Shown one piece after another: positions 54,916 to 64,000 of a stretch of 64,000 nucleotides of DNA. This stretch comes from Gordonia sputi NBRC 100414. GTDB taxonomy: Bacteria; Actinomycetota; Actinomycetes; Mycobacteriales; Mycobacteriaceae. The DNA lies in contig NZ_BAFC01000059.1 of NCBI RefSeq assembly GCF_000248055.1, forward strand, positions 62,001 through 126,000. The letters run 5' to 3'. Each line of letters begins with the position of its first letter. The first letter of the stretch is position 1. Made by a program: the position numbers and the translations under genes. The notes under the pieces are model-generated. The model did not search any database. It had not been told where the DNA came from and worked only from the letters and a program-made list of their open reading frames with translations.

Positions 54916-56900
54916 ATGACAACCGAGGCGACGCCGGCGTCCCCGCCGGCGAAGAAGCGCAAGCGCGTACACCCCGTCGATCAGGTGCCGCCTCCCGGCA
55001 AAATCGTCGCGCTCGGTGCACAGCATGTCGTCGCGTTCTATGCGGGTGCGGTCCTCGTGCCGCTGCTGATCGCCCGCGCGATCAAACTCGACTCCGACGC
55101 ACTGACGATGCTCATCACGGCCGACCTCTTCACCTGCGGCATCGCATCGCTGCTGCAGTCGGTCGGTATCTGGAAGATCGGCGTGCGTCTGCCGCTGCTC
55201 CAGGGCATCACGTTCGCCACGCTCGCCCCGGTCATCCAAATCGCCAATCAACACGGCGGCGGTCGCGTCGGTCTGCAGACCGTCTACGGCGCGGTGATCG
55301 CGGCCGGTGTGTTCACCTTCCTCATCGCCCGTTCTTCGCGAAGCTGATCCGCTTCCTACCACCGGTGGTCACCGGCACCCTGATCACGATCATCGGCGTG
55401 TGCCTGATCCCTGTCGGTGCCGGTGACGCGGTGACCAACCCGGCCGAGCATCTGCACGACAACGCCAACTGGAAGTGGGTCTGCTACACGCTCGGCACCA
55501 TTCTGCTGATCGTGTTGATGCAGCGCTTCTTCCGCGGTTTCATGGCCACGATCGCGGTGCTCCTCGGTTTGGTCGTCGGCACCTTCGTCGCCTGGCTCTG
55601 CGGCGACGCCACGTTCAGTTCGGTCGGCGAGGCAGCATGGCTCGGCTTCACGCCGCCGTTCGCCTTCGGCGCGCCGAGGTGGGATCTCGTGGCCATCGTG
55701 TCGATGATCGTCGTGCTGATGGTGGTCGCCGTGGAATCGACCGGATCGATCTTCGCCACGGGCGAGATCGTCGGCAAACGCATCAAGAAGGAAGACGTCG
55801 CAGCTGGTGTTCGTGCCGACGGCGTCGCCACAATCTTCGGCGGCATCTTCAACTCGTTCCCCTACACGGCGTTCTCCGAGAACGTCGGCCTGGTGCGCCT
55901 GACCGGAGTCAAGAGCCGCTGGGTTGTCGCGTGTGCAGGCGTCATCATGATCATCCTGGGCTGCCTGCCCAAGCTCGCGAAGATCGTCGAGTCGATTCCG
56001 GCTCCGGTCCTCGGTGGCGCCGCGCTCATAATGTTCGCGACCGTGGCCATCGTGGGAATCCAGACGCTCACGTCGGTCGACTTCACCGATCACCGCAACC
56101 TCATCATCGCGGCGACCTCGCTGGCAGTCGCGCTCTACGTGCAGTTCTCGCAGTCGTCGACCCCGACCACCGTCATCGAGAAGGGCGGCGCACACGTCGA
56201 TGTACCCGCGCTGCCCGGCGTCGACCAATCGATGCCCAACATGATCTTGCAGATCCCGTTCTCAACGGGCATCACCATGGGCGCGATCACCGCAGTTCTG
56301 TTGAACCTCTTGTTCTTCCACATCGGACGACGCGGCCCAGCGGTCGCGGGCCGCGGGGCGATCACACTCGACGCGGTGAACAAGATGAGCTTCGTCGAGT
56401 TCAACGAGACGTTCGGCGGCCTTGTGCAGAACGTCGACTGGGTGGTCGAACGCGCCTACGAGCAGCGTCCGTTCGAGGACGTTCACGATCTGCGCAGCGC
56501 CTTCCAGGAGGCCATGCTGACCGGCAGCGATGAAGAGCAACTCCAGCTCATTCAGGCCTTCCCCGATCTCGGAGCCGAAGACGAGGTCGGAGAGTTGACC
56601 GCCGTCGATCACAAGGGGCTGTCGCATCTGGAGGAGACCGAGCACGAGAACGTCGTCGAGCTCGCGAAGGCGTACAAGGAGCACTTCGGGTTCCCGCTCG
56701 TCATCGACGCACAGGAGGCCGAGCGTTACGACCGCGTGCTGCGCAACGGCTGGGCTCGGATGGACAACTCCGAGACCTCGGAGAAGTCGTTCGCGCTCAT
56801 CGAGATCGCGAAGATCGCCAACCACCGGTTCGACGATCTGGTGGCCGACGCCAACCCACTGACGTCGGCTCGATTCAGCCGGCAGCCAGAGCTCTCGTAG
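54916..56900 (+). CDS. NCS2 nucleobase/urate permease fused to a UraD-like domain, with an apparent frameshift
   Basis: The first frame (54916-55347) encodes the N-terminus of an NCS2 uracil-xanthine-urate permease (HVVAFYAGAVLVPLLIA). The second frame, from about 55331, continues FFAKLIRFLPPVVTGTLITIIGV to a C-terminal UraD-like domain (EFNETFGGLVQNVDWVVERAYEQRPFEDV). Missing one C in CCC at 55328-55330 breaks the reading frame; CCCC would give LIAPFFAKL. The UraD His is Phe (AFPDLG). GGAGG lies 5 nt before the ATG. Confidence 0.85.
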
Positions 56901-56909
56901 GCTGACCGC

Positions 56910-57431
56910 GTGCGACGAGTCGATTGGCGAGGTCTGCCCAGTTTCAACGAGCTGTCCGAGCGACAAGCGATCGGCACCCTCTATGAGTGCTGTAGCTCGT
57001 CGATCTGGGCGTTGCGCGTCGCCAAGGCGCGCCCGTTCGTCGACGACGACGCGCTGTTGGAGTACGCCGATCTGATACTCGCCGAGCTGACCGAATCCGA
57101 CCTCGACGAGGCGCTGTCCGGGCACCCCCGCATCGGTGACCGCCCCGACAACGCCTCGTCGAGCAGGGAACAGTCCGGGGTCGCAGGCGCCGACCCCGAG
57201 GTGCTCGCCGAGCTCAAACAGCTCAACAAGGAGTACGACGAGAAGTTCGGACACGTCTACCTCGTGTTCGCCAACGGACGCCCCGCGGAGGAGCTACTCG
57301 CCATCCTCAAGGAGCGCATTCGCAACGACGCGCCGACCGAACGGCGCGTCCTGCGCATGGAGCTCGCGAAGATCAATCGCAGTCGGCTGCAACGGATGTT
57401 GACGCCTGCTATCGAATTCGTCGACGACTAG
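56910..57431 (+). CDS. uraD: 2-oxo-4-hydroxy-4-carboxy-5-ureidoimidazoline decarboxylase
   Basis: The 173-residue stand-alone OHCU decarboxylase has SFNELSERQAIGTLYECCSSSIWALRVAKARPF, the catalytic HPRIGDRP and SREQSGV...LKQLNKEYDEKFGHVYLVFANGRPAEE. It decarboxylates OHCU to S-allantoin, the third step after urate oxidation. TAGGCT overlaps the upstream stop and ends 6 nt before the GTG, suggesting a separate leaderless start. Confidence 0.92.
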   Translation: MRRVDWRGLPSFNELSERQAIGTLYECCSSSIWALRVAKARPFVDDDALLEYADLILAELTESDLDEALSGHPRIGDRPDNASSSREQSGVAGADPEVLAELKQLNKEYDEKFGHVYLVFANGRPAEELLAILKERIRNDAPTERRVLRMELAKINRSRLQRMLTPAIEFVDD

Positions 57432-57440
57432 GCTGACCTC

Positions 57441-57767
57441 ATGACCGGTCTGTCCACCCATGTCCTCGACGCCGTCACCGGTGCGCCGGCCGTCGGCATG
57501 TCCATCGCGCTGCGCGACGTCGACGGCGAACAACTGGCATCCGGCACCACCGACAGCGACGGTCGCATCTCACAGGTCAACGTCGACCCGCTCGCGCCAG
57601 GCACCTACCACCTCGTGTTCGCGACGGCGGATTGGTTCGGCGCCAACGGAATTGTCGGCTTCTACCCGCAGATCGACATCTGCTTCACCGTCGACGACCC
57701 GAACCGGCATTATCACGTACCGGTGCTGCTGAGCCCATACTCGTATTCGACGTATCGCGGGAGCTGA
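57441..57767 (+). CDS. uraH: 5-hydroxyisourate hydrolase
   Basis: The 108-residue transthyretin-like protein starts LSTHVLDAVTGAPA and ends with the diagnostic YRGS. Catalytic His in STHVLD and RHYHVPVLLSP are present. It hydrolyses 5-hydroxyisourate to OHCU, the substrate of UraD. TAGGCT ends 6 nt before the ATG and overlaps the UraD stop codon. Confidence 0.95.
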   Translation: MTGLSTHVLDAVTGAPAVGMSIALRDVDGEQLASGTTDSDGRISQVNVDPLAPGTYHLVFATADWFGANGIVGFYPQIDICFTVDDPNRHYHVPVLLSPYSYSTYRGS

Positions 57768-57794
57768 GGCTGCGCGCTCGGATGCTCGGACGGC

Positions 57795-58658
57795 TCACGC
57801 GTCTCCGCTGACCGGAGTGTAGGGCGAGATGTCGTAGGCGGTCTGGACCAGGTCGGGACGCTTGCCGTCGTTGAGCGTGCGGTCCCACAACGCCGACACC
57901 TGCGACTTGATGTCGTCCACCGTGTGGGCGGGAAGCACGTGTCGGTAGTCGGTGTCGCTGCCGGTGAGCACGTCGAGGGTGACCTCGATGACTTCTTCCG
58001 GGTCGAACTGCTCATGCGGAAACGAGAGCTTCTCGTAATCGAAGAGTCGGGTCGACGGATCGTCTTCCCACGACTTCCATGCCTCGAACATCGTGTCGTT
58101 GAAGCCGGTCAGGAATGGTCCGGGGTTGATCGTCGCCACCGTGATTCCGTATTCGCTGAGCTCTTGATCGAGTGCGTCGGCGAACGCCTCGACGGCGTGC
58201 TTCGACCCGGCGTAGGCGCCGGTGAACGGATCGACGGTGAGGCCCGCGACCGACGACATGAACACGATCTTGCCGCCACCCTTGGCCACCATGGCCTTCG
58301 CGATCGGCTGGGTCAGCAGGATCGGCCCGAAGACGTTGACCTCGAACTGCCTCCTGATGTTCGCGGCGGGAATGTCCACCGACGACCCGCCCTCGGAGAT
58401 GCCCGCGTTGTTCAGCAGGACGTCGACGTCCCACTGTGCGGCCTTGTCCCGATCTCCTTCATCGGTGACGTCGAGCTTCTCCACGCGGAGGTCGACGCCG
58501 CGTTCCTTCGCCTCGGCGCGCAGGACGTTGACCTGCGCGATGATCTCGACGCCTGCGATGACGTCGTGGCCTCGCTCGGCGAGGCGCAGTGCGACCTCCT
58601 TACCGAAGCCGCTGCCTGCACCGGTGATGAGATACGTCGTGTTCGTTTGTTCAGTCAC
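57795..58658 (-). CDS. Short-chain dehydrogenase/reductase (SDR)
   Basis: The 287-residue classical SDR has TYLITGAGSGFGKEVALRLAERGH, LLNNAG, a catalytic Ser in IVFMSSVAG and AYAGSKHAVEAFADAL (YxxxK). The substrate is unknown. GTG start at 58658. It is divergent from metE, whose riboswitch lies in the shared gap, and convergent with uraH. Confidence 0.9.
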   Translation of the reverse strand: MTEQTNTTYLITGAGSGFGKEVALRLAERGHDVIAGVEIIAQVNVLRAEAKERGVDLRVEKLDVTDEGDRDKAAQWDVDVLLNNAGISEGGSSVDIPAANIRRQFEVNVFGPILLTQPIAKAMVAKGGGKIVFMSSVAGLTVDPFTGAYAGSKHAVEAFADALDQELSEYGITVATINPGPFLTGFNDTMFEAWKSWEDDPSTRLFDYEKLSFPHEQFDPEEVIEVTLDVLTGSDTDYRHVLPAHTVDDIKSQVSALWDRTLNDGKRPDLVQTAYDISPYTPVSGDA

Positions 58659-58761
58659 CTAGTTGGTTCGGAACCGTTGGGGTTCGCGGATTCATGGCGA
58701 TGGTCGTCTCCTGGGTCACAACGGTCAGGATGACGACGAGACGGCTGCGCTATGCTGCAAC

Positions 58762-58999
58762 GGCAGCTGGTTCGCCCGCCGGGAATTGTGATGGAGCCCC
58801 TCCGTCCCGCGCGCGGCGTCGAATCCGACCACCGTCACCGGCGTTCGGATGAGAGGGAATCCGGTGAGAATCCGGAACTGTCCCGCAGCGGTATGTCGGA
58901 ACGACCGCCGTCACCACGCACTGGGCGAAAGCCCGGGAAGCGACGGCCACTAGGAATCTCGCCTCATGTGAGCCCGCCGACGAGTCCGAAGACCTGCCT
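58762..58999 (+). promoter_or_regulatory. Cobalamin (B12) riboswitch upstream of metE
   Basis: Core conserved blocks are visible: GGGAATCCGGTGAGAATCC (58857-58875) with ACTGTCCCGC following, GGCGAAAGCCCGG-type P6/P5 segments, and the B12 box GAGTCCGAAGACCTGCC (58982-58998). GGCAG at 58764-58768 can pair with CTGCC at the end to form P1. When coenzyme B12 is present the element should lower metE expression, because the B12-dependent MetH then replaces it. Confidence 0.92.
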
Positions 59000-59156
59000 C
59001 CTGTACCGGTCGCGCCGCGACCGGTGGCTCGCCGCCTCGTGGACCGGGCGCAGGTCGATCAGCGTGTCGTGGTGTCTTCTGCACACCACCCGGGCTCGTC
59101 GACTCTCCCTGCATGGCGGTGAACCGTCCACGTCGAATGCAGGAGTTCACGAACTC
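59000..59156 (+). promoter_or_regulatory. Expression platform between the riboswitch and metE
   Basis: A perfect 10-bp hairpin (59005-59014 with 59016-59025) follows the aptamer. TCCCTGCAT at 59106-59114 can pair with ATGCAGGA at 59137-59144, covering the AGGAG at 59141-59145; CTCCTG at 58999-59004 is a second candidate anti-Shine-Dalgarno. No T-run is seen, so translational control is favoured over termination. Confidence 0.6.
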
Positions 59157-61481
59157 ATGTCCATCAATTCAGCACACACCACCGTCGCCGAGATGGCATC
59201 GAACTCGGTTGGCAAGCCGTTCACCGCCACCGTGCCCGGCACGCCGCGGATCGGCCCGCGCCGCGAACTCAAGCGGGCAATCGAAGGCTACTGGGCGGGC
59301 AGCGTCAGCGCTGCCGAGCTCGACCAGATCGCAGCCGGACTGCGACGCGACACCGTCGAACAGTTGGCCGCAGTCGGTTTCGACTCGATACCGGTCAACA
59401 CCTTCTCCTACTACGACCAGATACTCGACACCGCAGTCCTTCTCGGTGCACTCCCCCAGCGGTTCGACGACATCGCAGATCCGCTCGACCGATACTTCAC
59501 CGCGGCACGTGGCACCGCGGACATCGCTCCGCTGGAGATGACCAAGTGGTTCGACACCAACTACCACTATCTGGTCCCCGAGATCGGCGCCGACACCACG
59601 TTCGGATTGCGCCCCGAGAAGGTTCTCGGCGAGATCGCCGAAGCACACGCACACGGCGTCGAAGCCCGACCGGTCATCATCGGACCGATCACCTTCCTGG
59701 CACTCGCCAAGGCCAGCGACGATTCTCCGTCGCCACTGACGAGGATCGACGACCTACTCGGGGTGTATGAGCAGTTGCTCGCGCAACTCGCCAAGGCCGG
59801 AGTCGCGTGGGTCCAGATCGACGAGCCCGTGCTGGTCACCGATTACGCCGAAGACCTTCCCGCACTGGCCAATTCGGTGTACTCGAGGCTCGGTGCCGTC
59901 ACCGACCGCCCGGCGCTCTTCGTCAACACCTACTTCGGTGACCCCGGCGCGTCTCTCGCTGCCCTGGCACGCACGCCCGTCGACGCCATCGGTATCGACC
60001 TCGTCGAGGGCTCGGTCGACTCGGTCGTCGTGGTCCCAGAACTCGCCGACAAGCTTCTCGTCGCAGGTGTCGTCGACGGTCGCAACATCTGGCGCACCGA
60101 TCTCGACAAGGCGCTCGCAACCCTCGGCACCCTGTTGGGATCGGCACGCGCGCTTACTGTTTCGACGTCGTGCTCGACGCTGCACGTGCCCTACACACTC
60201 GATGCCGAGGACGAACTCGACGACAACCTACGAGGATGGCTGTCATTCGCCGCGCAGAAGTACGACGAGGTCGGGGTGCTCGCCCGCGCACTGCGCAACG
60301 GTCGGGAGTCGGAGCGGGAGGCCTTCGAAGCGTCCGCCGAGGCGCTCGCCACGCATGCAAGTGATCCGCGTGTCCACGTCCCGGCAGTGCGCGCTCGTCT
60401 GGCCGCAGTCACCGACACCGACGTCACACGGATGCCCGCGGCAGAGCGCATCGCCGCACAGAACTCGCAGCTCGATCTTCCGCCCTTGCCGACCACCACG
60501 ATCGGCTCCTACCCGCAGACCTCGGCGATCCGTCTCGCCCGTGCCGCGCTGCGTTCGGGTCAGATCGACGAGGCCGAGTACCAGCGGCGGATGCGTGCCG
60601 AGATCGCCGATGTGGTTGCGCTGCAAGAGAAAATTGGACTCGACGTACTCGTGCACGGGGAACCCGAGCGCAACGACATGGTCCAGTACTTCGCCGAACA
60701 GCTCGACGGCTTCTTCGCCACGGCCAACGGATGGGTCCAGTCGTACGGAACCCGGTGCGTGCGGCCGCCGATCCTGTACGGCGACGTCGTGCGCGCGCAT
60801 CCGATGACCGTCGACTGGATCACCTACGCGCAGTCGCTGACCAACAAACCGGTGAAGGGAATGCTGACCGGCCCGGTCACGATCCTCGCGTGGTCGTTCG
60901 TGCGTGACGACCAGCCGCTCGCGGAGTCGGCCGATCAGATCGCGTTGGCCATCCGCGACGAGACCGTCGACCTCGAGGAGGCCGGAATCACCATCATCCA
61001 GGTCGACGAACCGGCACTGCGCGAGCTCCTTCCGCTACGTGATGCCGACAAGCAGCGCTACCTCGACTGGGCAGTCCGCGCATTCCGCCTCTCCACCTCG
61101 GGTGTCGCCGACTCGTCGCAGATCCACACCCACCTCTGCTACTCGGAGTTCGGCGAGGTCATCGGTGCGATCGCCGACCTCGACGCCGACGTCACGTCGA
61201 TCGAGGCCGCCCGCTCCGCGATGCAGATCCTCGACGACCTCAACGCCGTCGGATTCTCGAACGGCGTTGGTCCGGGTGTCTACGACATCCACTCGCCTCG
61301 CGTACCGGGCACAGCGGAGATCGAGCGATCGCTGCGCGCGGCGTTGAAGGCCGTTGGCCCGCAACGACTCTGGGTCAACCCCGACTGTGGACTCAAGACC
61401 CGCACACCGGGCGAGGTGATCGCGTCGCTAAGCAACCTCGTCTCCGCCGCGACGACCGTGCGTGCCGACGTCGAACGCTGA
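59157..61481 (+). CDS. metE: Cobalamin-independent methionine synthase MetE
   Basis: The 774-residue protein is a full-length two-barrel MetE. The C-terminal half holds zinc ligands in HTHLCYSEF and NPDCGLK and the start [14 protein letters not shown]. It transfers methyl from 5-methyltetrahydropteroyl-triglutamate to homocysteine. AGGAG lies 11 nt before the ATG at 59157; the frame is open upstream through the riboswitch, which is untranslated leader. A 13-bp tandem repeat straddles the stop codon. Confidence 0.96.
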   Translation: MSINSAHTTVAEMASNSVGKPFTATVPGTPRIGPRRELKRAIEGYWAGSVSAAELDQIAAGLRRDTVEQLAAVGFDSIPVNTFSYYDQILDTAVLLGALPQRFDDIADPLDRYFTAARGTADIAPLEMTKWFDTNYHYLVPEIGADTTFGLRPEKVLGEIAEAHAHGVEARPVIIGPITFLALAKASDDSPSPLTRIDDLLGVYEQLLAQLAKAGVAWVQIDEPVLVTDYAEDLPALANSVYSRLGAVTDRPALFVNTYFGDPGASLAALARTPVDAIGIDLVEGSVDSVVVVPELADKLLVAGVVDGRNIWRTDLDKALATLGTLLGSARALTVSTSCSTLHVPYTLDAEDELDDNLRGWLSFAAQKYDEVGVLARALRNGRESEREAFEASAEALATHASDPRVHVPAVRARLAAVTDTDVTRMPAAERIAAQNSQLDLPPLPTTTIGSYPQTSAIRLARAALRSGQIDEAEYQRRMRAEIADVVALQEKIGLDVLVHGEPERNDMVQYFAEQLDGFFATANGWVQSYGTRCVRPPILYGDVVRAHPMTVDWITYAQSLTNKPVKGMLTGPVTILAWSFVRDDQPLAESADQIALAIRDETVDLEEAGITIIQVDEPALRELLPLRDADKQRYLDWAVRAFRLSTSGVADSSQIHTHLCYSEFGEVIGAIADLDADVTSIEAARSAMQILDDLNAVGFSNGVGPGVYDIHSPRVPGTAEIERSLRAALKAVGPQRLWVNPDCGLKTRTPGEVIASLSNLVSAATTVRADVER

Positions 61482-61510
61482 CGTCGGGGATTGACGTCGG
61501 GGATTGACGT
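61479..61510 (+). repeat. 13-bp tandem repeat over the metE stop codon
   Basis: TGACGTCGGGGAT starts at 61479 and repeats at 61492, followed by a partial third copy TGACGT. The first T-G-A is the metE stop codon. Confidence 0.85.
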
Positions 61511-61526
61511 AGAGCGCTGACGACCA

Positions 61527-61562
61527 GGGAATCGGCGGGATGACTCCATCTCGTCGATTCCC
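61527..61562 (+). terminator. Possible terminator after metE
   Basis: GGGAATCG (61527-61534) and CGATTCCC (61555-61562) form an 8-bp inverted repeat with a 20-nt loop. It is weak and lacks a T-run. Confidence 0.35.
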
Positions 61563-61589
61563 CGTCGATTGTCTCGTATCGTTTCAGTC

Positions 61590-62222
61590 ATGATCATCGA
61601 GGCGCTGGTCGCAGAGATCATCGACCTCGCGGACACCCGCTCCCGAGTGGTCGTCGGATTCACCGGGCCACCGGGGGCGGGTAAGACGACGGTCGCACGT
61701 CGGGCGACCCTCGAGCTCGCCGACCGCCTCGGCGACGCACACATCGGATATCTCCCGATGGATGGTTTCCATCTCGCGACACCGATGCTGCACCTCCTCC
61801 GCCGCACCGAACGACGTGGGGCGCAAGACACCTTCGACGTCGACGGATTCGTCGCGACGCTCCGCAGGGCCGCCACGCCGGACACCGAGGTCTACGCACC
61901 AGATTTCGACCACAACCTCGGCGAGCCGATCGCCGCATCGGCGCTGATCCCCGCAACGGCGAGAATCGTTGTCGTCGAAGGCAACTACCTCGCATTCGAC
62001 GGCGCGTGGGCGCCCGTTCGTCGACTCATCGACCGCATGTGGTTCGTCGACCTCCCCGACGCCATCCGACATGAACGCCTCCTGGCCAGACACGTCGCCA
62101 CCGGCCGGAGCGTCGACGATGCGCTCGAGTGGATCAGGAACGTCGACGACCCGAACGCCGCACAGATCAGGGCAACGCGCGCACACTCCGACGCCGGGCT
62201 CGACGCCACCACCATCGACTGA
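61590..62222 (+). CDS. P-loop nucleoside/sugar kinase (uridine-kinase-like)
   Basis: The 210-residue kinase has Walker A GFTGPPGAGKTT, PMDGFHLA and VVVEGNYL, as in fructose/panK-uridine-kinase-like proteins (PRK09270 type). The substrate is unknown. The ATG at 61590 is used because TATCGT ends exactly 7 nt upstream; the frame extends to 61569. It is convergent with pyc. Confidence 0.88.
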   Translation: MIIEALVAEIIDLADTRSRVVVGFTGPPGAGKTTVARRATLELADRLGDAHIGYLPMDGFHLATPMLHLLRRTERRGAQDTFDVDGFVATLRRAATPDTEVYAPDFDHNLGEPIAASALIPATARIVVVEGNYLAFDGAWAPVRRLIDRMWFVDLPDAIRHERLLARHVATGRSVDDALEWIRNVDDPNAAQIRATRAHSDAGLDATTID

Positions 62223-62247
62223 CCGCCGACTCCGAACCCGCGCAACC

Positions 62248-64000
62248 TCAGCCGATTTCGATCAGCAGGTCGCCGGGTGAAACCTGCTGCACGGATGTCA
62301 CCGCGACCCGGGCGACCTTGCCGCCGACCGGCGCGGTGATGGTCGCCTCCATCTTCATCGCCTCGATTGTGCCGATCGCCGCGCCCGCCGCAATCTCGTC
62401 GCCGACGTCCACCGACAGCGATACGACGCCCGCGAAGGGTGCGCCGACGTGATTCGGATTTGCCCGATCAGCACGCTCGGCGGCGGCAACCTTGGAGTCG
62501 ACGGACCGATCTCGTACGGCGACCGGCCGCAACTGACCGTTGAGCACACACATCACCGTGCGCATGCCCTTCTCGTCGGGTTCGCTGATCGCCTCGAGAC
62601 CGATCAGCAATTCGACGCCCGGTTCGAGCTCCACGCGGTGCTCGTCGCCGTAGCGCAGTCCGTAGAAGAATTGATTGGCCGACAGCCTCGACGTGTCCCC
62701 GTACATTTCCTGATGCTCCTCGAATTCCCTTGTCGGACCGGGGAACAACAGTCTGTTGAGGGTTTCCTGCCGGTGCCTGCCCGCCGTGTCGAGTGCGGTG
62801 TCGTCGGCTGCACTGAGCTCTTCGACGGGGCGCGGGGCCGTGCGACCGGCGAGCGCGCGGGTACGCAGCGGCTCGGGCCACCCTCCCGCGGGCTCACCCA
62901 ATTCGCCTCGGAGAAAACCGATCACGGAGTCGGGGATGTCGTAGGCGCCGGGGTTCGCGGCAAAGTCAGCCGGTGCGATGCCCTGCCCGACGAGGGCGAG
63001 GGCAAGGTCGCCGACGACTTTCGACGACGGCGTCACCTTGATCAGCCGCCCCAGCATCGCATCGGCGGCAGCGTAGGCCTCTTCGACAGCCTCGAAGCGG
63101 TTACCCAGTCCCAACGCGATGGCCTGCTGACGCAGATTCGACAGCTGGCCGCCCGGAATTTCGTGCGAGTAGACGCGCCCGGTCGGTGCGGGAACACCGG
63201 ATTCGAAGGGGGCGTACACCTTTCGCACCGCTTCCCAGTACGGCTCCAGGTCGCAGACCGCCTTGAGGTCCAGCCCGGTGTCGTGCTCGGTGTGCGCAAA
63301 CGCCGCGACGATTGCCGACAGCGGCGGCTGACTCGTGGTGCCCGCCAAGGGTGCCGACGCGCCGTCGACGGCGTCGGCGCCCGCGTTGACGGCCGCGAGG
63401 TACGTCGCCAACTGTCCGCCAGGGGTGTCGTGGGTGTGGACGTGGATGGGCAGATCGAACTCGCTTCGCAACGCGCGGACCAGCTTGTCGGCCGCGGGCG
63501 CCCGCAGCAGCCCCGCCATGTCCTTGATCGCGAGGACATGCGCACCGGCGTCGACGATCTGCTCCGCCAGGCGCAGGTAGTAGTCGAGGGTGTAGAGCTT
63601 CTCGTCGGGGTTCGCGAGGTCGCCCGTGTAGCTCATCGCGACCTCGGCGACCGCGCGATCGGTCTCGAGCACCGCGTCGATGGCGGGTCGCATCTGCTCG
63701 ATGTTGTTGAGCGCGTCGAAGATTCGGAAGATGTCGATGCCCACGTCCGTCGCCTCGGCGACGAAGGCGGTCGTCACCTTCTGCGGGTACGGCGTGTAGC
63801 CGACGGTGTTGGCACCGCGCAGCAGCATCTGCAGACAGATGTTGGGAATCTCTTCGCGCAACTGCGCCAACCGATCCCACGGATCTTCCTTCAGGAACCG
63901 CAGCGCGACGTCGTAGGTGGCGCCGCCCCAACACTCGACGGACAGCAGCTGCGGGGTCGTCGCCGCGACATACGGTGCGACGGCGAGCATTCCGCTCGTC
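62248..64000 (-). CDS. pyc: Pyruvate carboxylase, 3' part
   Basis: The frame is open to the end of the window, so the 5' end is missing. It shows the carboxyltransferase domain (VECWGGATYDVALRFLKEDPW, LLRGANTVGYTPYP, FRIFDALNNIEQM, HTHDTPGGQLATYLAA) and the C-terminal biotinyl domain with EAMKMEA. It carboxylates pyruvate to oxaloacetate. The upstream part should hold biotin carboxylase. BirA in this window is a likely modifier. Confidence 0.96.
   Translation of the reverse strand, partial: TSGMLAVAPYVAATTPQLLSVECWGGATYDVALRFLKEDPWDRLAQLREEIPNICLQMLLRGANTVGYTPYPQKVTTAFVAEATDVGIDIFRIFDALNNIEQMRPAIDAVLETDRAVAEVAMSYTGDLANPDEKLYTLDYYLRLAEQIVDAGAHVLAIKDMAGLLRAPAADKLVRALRSEFDLPIHVHTHDTPGGQLATYLAAVNAGADAVDGASAPLAGTTSQPPLSAIVAAFAHTEHDTGLDLKAVCDLEPYWEAVRKVYAPFESGVPAPTGRVYSHEIPGGQLSNLRQQAIALGLGNRFEAVEEAYAAADAMLGRLIKVTPSSKVVGDLALALVGQGIAPADFAANPGAYDIPDSVIGFLRGELGEPAGGWPEPLRTRALAGRTAPRPVEELSAADDTALDTAGRHRQETLNRLLFPGPTREFEEHQEMYGDTSRLSANQFFYGLRYGDEHRVELEPGVELLIGLEAISEPDEKGMRTVMCVLNGQLRPVAVRDRSVDSKVAAAERADRANPNHVGAPFAGVVSLSVDVGDEIAAGAAIGTIEAMKMEATITAPVGGKVARVAVTSVQQVSPGDLLIEIG

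Noticed and set aside
58752-59156. Coding frame running through the metE leader
   Set aside because: The frame is open by chance. The region carries cobalamin riboswitch blocks, and MetE homology starts after 59157.

Overview
The window is high-GC actinobacterial chromosome from a mycolic-acid-type member of the Mycobacteriales, most like Gordonia or a close relative (inferred from gene content; no search was run). The evidence is the set of lineage markers together: kgd, the trehalose-recycling transporter lpqY-sugABC, the sigE-rseA-htrA-tatB stress module, AccA3/AccD5/AccE5 acyl-CoA carboxylase, the wbbL/rmlD arabinogalactan-linker genes and a DUF222/HNH (13E12-type) protein. I see no rRNA, tRNA, CRISPR array, insertion sequence or prophage.

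Layout. 1-2653: 3' part of kgd, closed by a strong terminator. 2762-16009: an accessory stretch with a SnoaL-like/LysR divergent pair, a TetR/Baeyer-Villiger monooxygenase pair with two operators, an SDR, a DUF222/HNH protein behind SOS-like boxes, a substrate-binding lipoprotein/CorA divergent pair, Sufu-domain and FmdB proteins beside formamidase, a metallophosphoesterase/ParB-like pair, and a dense intergenic repeat array. 16010-30970: a block ordered as in M. tuberculosis Rv1220c-Rv1239c: sugC-sugB-sugA-lpqY, a GlsB-like stress protein, MgtE-like and DUF1003 proteins, a lytic transglycosylase, mrp, tatB, htrA, rseA, sigE and an O-methyltransferase. 31017-52757: a second block ordered as in Rv3264c-Rv3285: manB, wbbL, rmlD, an LCP ligase, TIGR03089, purE, purK, a two-component system with a PH-domain protein, birA, accD5-accE5-maf-sseA-sufE and accA3, with an added PapA-like acyltransferase before accA3. 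52825-64000: a 3-hydroxyacyl-CoA dehydrogenase, a purine/urate cluster (MobA-like transferase, a permease fused to a degenerate UraD, a second UraD, HIU hydrolase), a cobalamin-riboswitch-controlled metE, a small P-loop kinase, and the 3' part of pyruvate carboxylase.

How the genes connect. Many encode envelope work: trehalose recycling, mycolate and arabinogalactan precursors, the LCP ligase, a cell-wall hydrolase, and the envelope-stress sigma factor with its anti-sigma and protease. BirA sits beside the biotin-dependent AccA3/AccD5/AccE5 and near Pyc, its expected substrates. Kgd and Pyc feed central carbon metabolism.

Three patterns cut across single genes. At least eighteen genes have a TANNNT -10-like hexamer 6-8 nt before the start codon, as expected for leaderless mRNAs. 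Six genes (sugA, lpqY, htrA, rseA, the LCP gene, purE) carry in-frame 15-bp tandem repeats in low-complexity segments. The permease-UraD fusion carries an apparent one-base deletion and a UraD domain lacking the family's catalytic histidine. I found no clear evidence of a wholly new multi-gene system; the best unexplained leads are these three patterns, the acyltransferase in the acc locus, and the metallophosphoesterase/ParB-like pair.
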